Positions 46,366 through 52,366 of a stretch of 52,366 nt of DNA are shown in pieces. A model generated the notes under the pieces. The model did not search any database, was not told the DNA's origin, and saw only the letters and a program-made list of their open reading frames with translations. The DNA comes from a candidate division TA06 bacterium ADurb.Bin131 (GTDB lineage: Bacteria > Ratteibacteria > UBA8468 > B48-G9 > DTJG01). Location: NCBI GenBank assembly GCA_002070645.1, contig MWDQ01000025.1:1-52366 (forward strand). Reading direction: 5' to 3'. The translations under genes and the position numbers were made by a program. The number at the start of each line of letters is the position of its first letter. Position 1 is the stretch's first letter.

Positions 46366-47424
46366 CTATCTGGTTGTTAGGACTCCATATCTTGCATTTG
46401 TTTCAAGCATGGAGAGATAATTTTCAAGTGGCACGTAGTTTGCTATTGAATTGCTCGACCCAAGTGCATACCCACCCTGTTTGCCATATTTTTCAATTCT
46501 ATCTTTTGAAACCTCAATAATCTGTTTTTTTGTTCCTGTTGCTAAGGTATGGACGCAGATATTTCCAATAAGTGCAATTTTTTTCCCCACGCGATTTCTT
46601 ACCTCTGCTATATCCATTGACTCTGGTTCTACTGGATGAATGGCATTAAATCCTGCATTTATAATAGTATCAAGCATTTCAAAAAGATTTCCGTCAGAAT
46701 GATATAAAAAAAGTTTCCCTGCTTCTTTTATCAATACGGACATTTTTTTATAAAAAGGGAAAATTTTTTCTTTTAACCATACAGGCGGCATTATACTTCC
46801 TGTGTGGTAAGCCACATCATCAGGGATCCATATTCCACCGACACAATCAAACTCAATCATTTTTTCACATGCTTTTACCTGGATTTCACCAATCGTATTG
46901 ATAAGGTGGTCAACAAGAGATGGATTATCCACACTGAGAAATACAAAATTCTCAAAACCCAAAAGCATCCATGTTGCCACAAAAATTTTACCGCAGACCC
47001 CGAAAATCTTCATTCCATCGTGGAGATTTTTCTCTGCGATGAGAAACTCGGAAAAATCTGTTTTCTCAATTTCTGGCCATGGGAATTGCTCAATATCTTT
47101 TTTTGAATGTATAATTCCACTGTGTTCTTCTGCCCATACCCGAGTGTCTTTTCCCTTAAAATGTCTGGAAGATTCTTCTGAAACAAACTCTTTGTTTACT
47201 GTTCCAGCAGGATCAATCATACCTTTGCTTATCCAGATATAGTCATATCCTGCGCGATACCTGAATTCAATCTCATCCTCGATTGTTTTTACTTCTTTTT
47301 TTAGATATGCCTCTTTTATTTCTCTATCTATGACAAGTTCCATATTTGGCACACGATAATTTTTCTTCCACAAAAGAGTATTTCTCAGGTTTTCAAAATC
47401 AGGATCAAATCCCCAATCATTCAT
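46366..47424 (-). CDS. Uroporphyrinogen decarboxylase-like (URO-D superfamily) protein
   Basis: TIM-barrel protein of the URO-D/MtaA superfamily (352 residues). The arrangement EFRYRAGYDYIWISKG, GIWIPDDVAYHTGS, LFLYHSDGNLFEMLDTIINAGFNAIHPVEP and IALIGNICVHTLATGT is typical of uncharacterised superfamily members. It is not the heme enzyme: the N-terminal RQAGRY motif is missing. In MtaA-type methyltransferases the barrel has a His-x-Cys zinc site; here the corresponding spot reads HSDGN, so the Cys is absent. Function unknown; a carbohydrate or hydroxy-acid role is suggested by its neighbours. It lies 12 bp after larA-like. Confidence 0.82.
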   Translation of the reverse strand: MNDWGFDPDFENLRNTLLWKKNYRVPNMELVIDREIKEAYLKKEVKTIEDEIEFRYRAGYDYIWISKGMIDPAGTVNKEFVSEESSRHFKGKDTRVWAEEHSGIIHSKKDIEQFPWPEIEKTDFSEFLIAEKNLHDGMKIFGVCGKIFVATWMLLGFENFVFLSVDNPSLVDHLINTIGEIQVKACEKMIEFDCVGGIWIPDDVAYHTGSIMPPVWLKEKIFPFYKKMSVLIKEAGKLFLYHSDGNLFEMLDTIINAGFNAIHPVEPESMDIAEVRNRVGKKIALIGNICVHTLATGTKKQIIEVSKDRIEKYGKQGGYALGSSNSIANYVPLENYLSMLETNARYGVLTTR

Positions 47425-47436
47425 ATTTCCCCTTTT

Positions 47437-48687
47437 CTATTCAAACAATGTATAAGGACCTTCTGGAATTACAGCAACCTCTACATTTTTCCCATGTTGA
47501 CGATATGCTTCTAAAAGCGCCTGATTAATACTTGAAAATTTTATACATCTGCACAGTTGGGCGTCTTTCTTTGAAAGGCCTGAAACAAGAAAAATCTTGG
47601 CTTTTCTCAAAACATGGACCAATGGTTGTACTCCCCATTGAACATCAAGGAAACACCCTGGCTGCTTAATTTTTTTGATAAACTGCTCAGGTGTATTCAT
47701 TTCTAAAAGAATCTTCTTAAAATCTTTGCTTCCAATGCCTTCTCGGCATTCTGATACACATATTATTATTCCATTGTTTTCAACTATTTCAAGTGCAGTA
47801 ACCATTCCTTTGACTGATTGATAAAAATCTATATCAAGGGGATACCCTCCATTTGTTGTGATGACAACTGGATATTTTTTTTCTGTATAACAGGTACTTG
47901 TTTTTTTACAGAAATCAACCCCTTTGAAGAATGCTTTTTCAATCTCTCCAGAAAAAACCCCTGTGATTTCCTTGTTTTTATTGATAGTAACATTTACAAG
48001 AAAGTCAACACCTGCTTTTTTTGCAAATTCAGTTGCAAAGATATGACAGGGATTATTCTGAAGATTCCCTGGCTTTGTATAGGGGGATTCTAAAAACTTG
48101 AAACCATGAAATATTTTTATTGATTCCATCCCGGCGATTCCAGGGCATACTCCTTTCCTTCCACCTGAAAATCCCGCAAAAAAATGGGGCTCAATCATTC
48201 CTGTGACTATTTTAAGATCTGCCTCAATATATCTTTTATTAACATAAAAATCTGTATTTTCTAAATGGATAAGCATTGAACTATCTGTTGCCTTGTGATC
48301 AAAAACAAAAAAATCTTTAAGAATTTCTTTCCCGACAAGTTCCAATTTTTCCATCTCTGTCGTTGGTCTATGAGTACCATTACCAATAAGGATAAAGATA
48401 CCCTTTTTATTAATACCTGAGTTTATTAATTCCTTAATAATTTCATTTAGAATGATTTTACTCGAGACTGCCCTTGTATGATCTGATATAACAATGCAAA
48501 CACTACGTGGCTTTCTTCTTTTTACAATTTCAGCGAGGCAAGGGCATCCATATGGTTTTTTCAGTGATTGTTTTATTTTTTCTGATGGGTTTTTTAGTGG
48601 TTTTGCAAAATTCGGCTCAAATACAGTGATGTTTTTTTGCTGCTTTATTTCAATAAAGCGCTTTCCATAGGGTAAAAGTATACTCAT
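47437..48687 (-). CDS. LarA-family nickel-pincer enzyme (lactate racemase-like)
   Basis: 416-residue protein of the LarA/DUF2088 family, which racemises or epimerises 2-hydroxy acids by hydride transfer on a nickel-pincer cofactor. All key residues of L. plantarum LarA have counterparts: Arg72 (SDHTRAVS), His106 (GNGTHRP), His168 (IEPHFF), cofactor Lys178 (GGRKGVCPG), Ni ligand His194 (FHGF), and Tyr289-Gln290-Lys293 (FYQSVKG). It should therefore be active and need the cofactor enzymes LarB, LarC and LarE, which are not in the window. The substrate is unknown; the operon suggests a sugar-derived hydroxy acid. It overlaps the amidohydrolase gene by 4 bp. Confidence 0.88.
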   Translation of the reverse strand: MSILLPYGKRFIEIKQQKNITVFEPNFAKPLKNPSEKIKQSLKKPYGCPCLAEIVKRRKPRSVCIVISDHTRAVSSKIILNEIIKELINSGINKKGIFILIGNGTHRPTTEMEKLELVGKEILKDFFVFDHKATDSSMLIHLENTDFYVNKRYIEADLKIVTGMIEPHFFAGFSGGRKGVCPGIAGMESIKIFHGFKFLESPYTKPGNLQNNPCHIFATEFAKKAGVDFLVNVTINKNKEITGVFSGEIEKAFFKGVDFCKKTSTCYTEKKYPVVITTNGGYPLDIDFYQSVKGMVTALEIVENNGIIICVSECREGIGSKDFKKILLEMNTPEQFIKKIKQPGCFLDVQWGVQPLVHVLRKAKIFLVSGLSKKDAQLCRCIKFSSINQALLEAYRQHGKNVEVAVIPEGPYTLFE

Positions 48688-49682
48688 CTGTCGAAAAGAA
48701 ACTCCATACTGTTTGTATTTGAAATTTTGATTCTTTTTTGCTCAGGAAGATGCATCAATGCCTCAACCTCGTCTTTGTATGTGCCTTTAAGCCATAAATC
48801 AACAAAGGAATTTTTACCTGTTCCCTGTTTTCTTTTTGCGATATAAGAATAAGCAGGCGTGTCTGTTCCCCATATGATTGTATTAGGAAACGATTCTACA
48901 AGGGCCTCTAATACCTTTTTATGGTCGTTATAATCAGCGTCAAATCTTTGTTCTGGTGAAGCAGCCACAGGATTATTTTCTTTTGCAAGTTGAACCTGTA
49001 TTTTTAGTGCAGACGTATCAACCCAGACATTTTCAAGTTGGTCTGCTGCCTGAAGATAGTTTTTATCGAATCCAATGCAATGGGCGAGACAGAATTTTAT
49101 ATCAGGGTTTTTATCAATAACCCTGAAAACAAGTTTTGCATGTGAAAAATTCTCAACTGGATGGACAGTGGTGTGTATTAAAAATGGCCAGTTTCTTTCT
49201 TTTGCAATCTCGATAAACTGTTTTCCTTCATCAAGTAATCCGAGAATGCTTGACTGACATACCACAGGTACAATCTTTATGCCATATATCTTATATTTTT
49301 TTTCGAGTTCAAGAATATTTTTTACCTGTTTTTTTACACATCGCACAGGATCAACTGAAATAAAAGGAAGGAACCTGCCCTCGTATTCAGGACAAAATTC
49401 GTAAACCTCTTTTAAGAGAAGTTCATTTTCAATTAAATATGGTGCCGAGGATACTGGATTTTTTGAAATCCTGCATATGCCTTTTTTCAAATATACAGGG
49501 TCAAAGAAAAGGTCAGGAGAATAGGGAAAAACCACATTAACATCTACCCCATACACCTGTTGTCTGAAAGCAATTCCCTCAATGGTTGTTGCGTATGGAT
49601 ATTCCATATTCATATATGCCTTAATGGATATTCCTGCATGAGAATGTATATCAATGATTTTTCCCCTTGAAAAATTTTTCAT
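48684..49682 (-). CDS. Amidohydrolase-2 family metal-dependent hydrolase
   Basis: TIM-barrel hydrolase or decarboxylase of 332 residues from ATG 49682, chosen because AGAGGA lies six bases upstream and the first conserved motif follows soon after; an ATG at 49721 would lie inside the previous gene. The first metal motif is IDIHSHAG (His-x-His), the second is LIHTTVHP (His), the third AHCIGFD (His), and the fourth is WGTDTPA (Asp). This set is that of amidohydrolase-2 enzymes (ACMSD/lactonase kind). A lactonase or decarboxylase role is plausible; the substrate is unknown. It overlaps the larA-like gene by 4 bp. Confidence 0.83.
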   Translation of the reverse strand: MKNFSRGKIIDIHSHAGISIKAYMNMEYPYATTIEGIAFRQQVYGVDVNVVFPYSPDLFFDPVYLKKGICRISKNPVSSAPYLIENELLLKEVYEFCPEYEGRFLPFISVDPVRCVKKQVKNILELEKKYKIYGIKIVPVVCQSSILGLLDEGKQFIEIAKERNWPFLIHTTVHPVENFSHAKLVFRVIDKNPDIKFCLAHCIGFDKNYLQAADQLENVWVDTSALKIQVQLAKENNPVAASPEQRFDADYNDHKKVLEALVESFPNTIIWGTDTPAYSYIAKRKQGTGKNSFVDLWLKGTYKDEVEALMHLPEQKRIKISNTNSMEFLFDR

Positions 49683-49683
49683 C

Positions 49684-50643
49684 TCATTCCTCTGGAAATT
49701 GTATTGGTGTTTTTCTTTCACCTGTTTCTATTTTACAATCCTCTGCAACACTTCCTGAAAGGGTAAGTTCACTATTGAGAATCTGAAGTATACTTGCAGG
49801 GACAAGTGGTGTTACGGGTCCGTGTGCTGCCAGTCTGGAGATAAATCTTTGCCATGAAACATCCCCATAGGAAAAACCATTCCAGAAACTGACAAGTTTT
49901 GAATTCTTTAGATCTCTTGGCCCAATTGTTGCTGCTTTTGGCGGGCATGCTGCAATATCTCCAGAACATCCAGCATCAGCAAACAAACTATTCTGACAGA
50001 GTGTTATTGGATGAAGGTCTACTATTCTCGAACCAAGTTCAAGATATCCATCAATATCATCTATGTAATCAGCACCAATATGTGGTTCAAAAAATGCGAT
50101 ATGTCCACTCCATCCAATTCCACCATAACAAACATCCGCACCTGCGAGATCTTCAATCATTTTGCTGTAATATCTTACATTTTTTGTGGATGGGAAATGT
50201 ATCTGTTTTTCGGGCATCCTTAATTCTGATTTTATACGATTAAAAAAATCATGCCACATCCAGTACTGAAATCCACCCTTCCATTCCTTCGGTGCAGTGT
50301 TTCCCTCTTCATCGGCATACTCGTCCATATTAAATGTATGCACATGTGTACAGGAGATATTTAACTGATTGATTATCTCAGCCACAAGGGCATACTGGGG
50401 GTTGGGTGCAGGAAGAATGATTACATGTCTTTTTCCTTGTTCAAGGGAATTTTTTATTCCTTTGACAATATGAAGCGCCCAGGCAAAGACAAAAGCCGTT
50501 TGATCTTCTATAACACGAATTTTGAAATTTTTATTTGTATGCTTACAGATATCCTTTTTCTTGATGTTTCTTACTCTTTTGATAACCTTTTTATCCTTAA
50601 ATGGCAGGAATTCTGCTGGTTTAAAATCAAATTCTACAGGCAT
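49684..50643 (-). CDS. NagB-like sugar-phosphate protein (glucosamine-6-P isomerase fold)
   Basis: First gene of the accessory operon (319 residues). It has the NagB/6-phosphogluconolactonase fold: THVHTFNMDEYADEEGN carries the equivalent of catalytic Asp72 of E. coli NagB (Asp107 here), and GGIGWSGHIAFFEP matches the NagB motif GGVGNDGHIAFNEP. His143 and Glu148 are kept (His181, Glu186), but Asp141 is Ser179. An N-terminal extension of about 40 residues is Lys-rich. The change of the active-site Asp suggests a non-standard substrate or a lactonase-like reaction. AGGAGG stands before the ATG. Confidence 0.83.
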   Translation of the reverse strand: MPVEFDFKPAEFLPFKDKKVIKRVRNIKKKDICKHTNKNFKIRVIEDQTAFVFAWALHIVKGIKNSLEQGKRHVIILPAPNPQYALVAEIINQLNISCTHVHTFNMDEYADEEGNTAPKEWKGGFQYWMWHDFFNRIKSELRMPEKQIHFPSTKNVRYYSKMIEDLAGADVCYGGIGWSGHIAFFEPHIGADYIDDIDGYLELGSRIVDLHPITLCQNSLFADAGCSGDIAACPPKAATIGPRDLKNSKLVSFWNGFSYGDVSWQRFISRLAAHGPVTPLVPASILQILNSELTLSGSVAEDCKIETGERKTPIQFPEE

Positions 50644-50681
50644 AATATTGCCTCCTGGTTTAAGATGAAACTCTTTTGTCT

Positions 50682-50710
50682 AATAAAACATATTTTATTA
50701 TTTCAGTCAA
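50682..50710 (-). promoter_or_regulatory. Possible promoter of the five-gene accessory operon
   Basis: On the minus strand: TTGACT (50705-50710), 17 bp, TTTATT (50682-50687). The -35 is good (5 of 6), the -10 weaker (4 of 6). It stands 39 bp before the NagB-like start codon. Confidence 0.35.
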
Positions 50711-50980
50711 AGTTGTTGTAGTTTAGAAGATAAAACATACCTTGCAGAAGTTGAGATACATAGGTAACACCTCAATGGTCTTAGAAAAGGTATCAGATAT
50801 TGGTAAAATAAGGGATGACCAGGGAGAAGAAGATGAAGGGGAGATATGCAAAGAAATTTCTACCCGTTCCAGCGGATAGTAAGAGCCCTAGTATATAAGA
50901 TATATGGATATGAAATAATCCAGCATCATCTAACAAAAGAAGGCAAGTATTGATATATTTATGCTGTTATGAAAAGGTAC

Positions 50981-50994
50981 GGGACTGAAGTCCC
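50981..50994. repeat. Short perfect palindrome
   Basis: GGGACTGAAGTCCC: 6-bp arms around GA. No U-run follows, so it is not a terminator. It could be a REP-like unit or a protein-binding site. Confidence 0.45.
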
Positions 50995-51201
50995 TCACTA
51001 CATTTCCCTCATAAAATCCTTTTTGTATATTTTTATTTATTTACAATTTCCTGATTATCTATTGACAAAATCTTTTTAGGTAGGTATAACAAAGGTAGAA
51101 GATAACCAATGAGTTTCGGGTTCAATTATTGACAAAACAGGTGAAATACTGAACAGATTGGATGTTGATGAGAGGTTTAATGTTTAGAACAGGACAAAAC
51201 T

Positions 51202-51216
51202 GTCAAGAATTGACCC
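51202..51216 (-). repeat. Solo copy of the RAYT-relic end motif
   Basis: GTCAAGAATTGACCC. Reverse-complemented it reads GGGTCAATTCTTGAC, which differs from 39898-39912 (GGGTCAACTCTTGAC) by one base. It is not next to any transposase remnant I can recognise. Confidence 0.5.
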
Positions 51217-51251
51217 TGCTCGAGCTGCCAGAAAAATAAATAGGGGGGATT

Positions 51252-52190
51252 ATGAGACATTTTTTTCCAACCATAGTTATAGTGGCAGTACTACTGATAG
51301 GAATAACAGAAAACAGTCAAGGTAAATCGCAAAAAGAGGAAGTTCAACTAACTCAGGCAGAACAAAAGATGGTGTTTTCTCAATATGAAAGGATAAGAAA
51401 GATTTGTGGTATGGAAGGAAAGGACGGTGAAATATCTATACAAAAAGGGATTACGTCCTTTGAGGCGATGGGCGAGTTAATAGAGATATCAGACAAAGAA
51501 ATAACGATAAAAGTATCACCGAAAACAGGTGAAGTAGTTTCCGTATATATTCCTGCAGTTACAAAGGAGTTAGAAAACTGGAGAAAAAATACCCCAGAGA
51601 TAACAAGTCCCACAAAAGAAGCAAACCAGATAAAACAAATAGCGCTGAAATACATAAAACTTATTACAGAGAAACCTTTGCCATCTAACTTTGTACTATC
51701 AAAAATCAGATATAATTATAATGACAAGACCAGAGATAAAGGATCCTGGTATATTATCTGGAGGAGAACACTAAACGGGTATGAATATCAAAATGATGCT
51801 ATAAGCGTATCTATTGTTGATTATTCGGGTAAACTTGAGAGTTTTTTTAGTCAAACAGCATCTGAGGAATGTCCGACAGAGACAAGAATAACAAGGGAAA
51901 ATGCAGAAAGGATTGCAATAGCGAAAGCCAGTTCAGTAGCAGGGCGTATTTACACGTTATATTATGGGAAACCGAAGAATCCCACGATATTCTCAGTAAA
52001 ACTGATGATAGTAAATCCAAATGGATTTTTTGAGGGGAAACTGGGCGACTATTATTCAACTCCTAAGTGTCGACTTGCATATGTTATTCGGGTCAATTTT
52101 GAGGTAGAACCGCCGAAAGAAAATGTCTGGATATATGTTTATGTTGATGCTAATACTGGTGGAGTGCTGGGAGGAGATTGTTTATTGTGA
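51252..52190 (+). CDS. Secreted PepSY/YcdB-like protein
   Basis: Exported protein of 312 residues with an N-terminal signal (MRHFFPTIVIVAVLLIGITENSQG). Two repeat-like halves each carry a pattern TREN/KEAxxIA...A...SG.L..., ending in VYVDANTGGVLGGDCLL, which is typical of PepSY-type domains (Y.D..TG.v). Such domains can inhibit or chaperone proteases or act as secretion signals. The gene starts 60 bp after the nearest relic and is followed 28 bp later by an RCC1-repeat gene, perhaps its partner. Not a known family member by name. Confidence 0.75.
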   Translation: MRHFFPTIVIVAVLLIGITENSQGKSQKEEVQLTQAEQKMVFSQYERIRKICGMEGKDGEISIQKGITSFEAMGELIEISDKEITIKVSPKTGEVVSVYIPAVTKELENWRKNTPEITSPTKEANQIKQIALKYIKLITEKPLPSNFVLSKIRYNYNDKTRDKGSWYIIWRRTLNGYEYQNDAISVSIVDYSGKLESFFSQTASEECPTETRITRENAERIAIAKASSVAGRIYTLYYGKPKNPTIFSVKLMIVNPNGFFEGKLGDYYSTPKCRLAYVIRVNFEVEPPKENVWIYVYVDANTGGVLGGDCLL

Positions 52191-52218
52191 GATCAAATCT
52201 GACTGAGGAGGTGAAAAA

Positions 52219-52366
52219 TGGGAAAAGTTAAAAGATATTTTAATAATTTTAGATTGCTTTTTGTCCTGACACCTGTTTTATTACTTTCATTTTCTCAATC
52301 TTTTGCGCAGAATGCCAGAGTGATAGCGATTGCTGCTGGTAATTGGTATACAGTGGCATTGAAGGA
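52219..52366 (+). CDS. Exported RCC1-repeat protein, N-terminal part (cut by window edge)
   Basis: From ATG 52219 (GAGGAGGTG upstream). The first residues MGKVKRYFNNFRLLFVLTPV and the following LLLSFSQSFAQ form a signal peptide. The end reads RVIAIAAGNWYTVALK, the typical start of an RCC1 beta-propeller repeat (IAAG..HTVALK.DG). The full protein is probably a secreted seven-bladed propeller or longer repeat array; only 49 codons are visible. Confidence 0.75.

Larger units (their letters stand above)
50644..51251. other. Intergenic region with relic-like sequence
   Basis: 608 bp without a convincing gene. It holds the promoter of the minus-strand operon at its left end, a perfect GGGACT-GA-AGTCCC palindrome at 50981-50994, a 12-base match (TTGACAAAATCT, 51062-51073) to the RAYT relic at 39915-39926, and GTCAAGAATTGACCC at 51202-51216 that resembles the inverted-repeat ends of that relic. 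The plus-strand frame around 51080-51180 reads like degraded protein (IIDKTGEILNRLDVDERFNV) but has stops and no start. I assign no gene. Confidence 0.5.

Noticed and set aside
50774-50878. Small ORF MVLEKVSDIGKIRDD... of 34 codons
   Set aside because: No Shine-Dalgarno sequence, no recognised motif, and it lies in a relic-rich intergenic region.

Overview
This is a 52 kb stretch of an AT-rich bacterial chromosome. I think it comes from an uncultured Gram-negative bacterium of the PVC/Omnitrophota kind. The Gram-negative call rests on Kdo synthesis genes (kdsA, kdsD, kdsC) next to an LptA/LptC-like lipoprotein. The PVC/Omnitrophota placement rests on a prepilin with the H-X9-DG motif, which is common in Planctomycetes, Lentisphaerae, Verrucomicrobia and Omnitrophica, and on an accessory UroD-like/LarA/amidohydrolase cassette. 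The phylum is an inference; no rRNA gene is present.

Layout. 1-6857 (minus): type IV pilus operon, read pilB, pilT, second pilB-like ATPase, pilC, H-X9-DG prepilin, second prepilin cut by the window edge. 6919-8891 (minus): argS and rbfA. From 9125 the plus strand carries packed housekeeping genes: ftsK, a RodZ-like gene and rimO; nusA-infB-HIT behind a consensus promoter; a Kdo/LPS block that runs into hpf-ptsN-ptsI; then pgi/pmi, metK, ahcY, coaE, rho, guaB3-like, dnaE and mtnA. Many junctions are ATGA-type or short overlaps, so translational coupling is probably widespread. 34603-39889 (plus): a second pseudopilus or type II secretion-like cluster (two GspF, one short GspE, three pseudopilins, one small membrane protein). 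39890-40513: a decayed RAYT/IS200-like transposase with inverted repeats, then the promoter and structured leader of gdhA. 40514-43110: gdhA and eno. 43138-45216 (minus): class II ribonucleotide reductase. 45283-50643 (minus): a compact five-gene accessory operon (NagB-like sugar-phosphate protein, amidohydrolase, LarA-type nickel enzyme, UroD-like protein, GNAT). 50644-51251: non-coding with relic-like sequence. 51252-52366: a secreted PepSY-like protein and the start of an RCC1-repeat protein.

How the genes fit together. The left and middle regions supply two assembly machines of the type IV filament superfamily, envelope biogenesis (Kdo, LPS transport, a SpoIID-like wall enzyme, FtsK, RodZ), the transcription/translation core and the SAM cycle (metK, ahcY, plus mtnA for salvage). 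The order kdsD-kdsC-lpt-hpf-ptsN matches the enterobacterial kds-lpt-rpoN-hpf-ptsN locus but lacks lptB and rpoN, and a SpoIID gene sits between the halves.

Best candidates for something new are the five-gene accessory operon, whose NagB-like member has lost a catalytic Asp while its LarA-like member keeps every nickel-pincer residue; the second, incomplete pseudopilus system; an ahcY gene whose only plausible start is CTG; and the RAYT relic with matching end-like motifs about 11 kb away. No rRNA, tRNA or CRISPR array was found.
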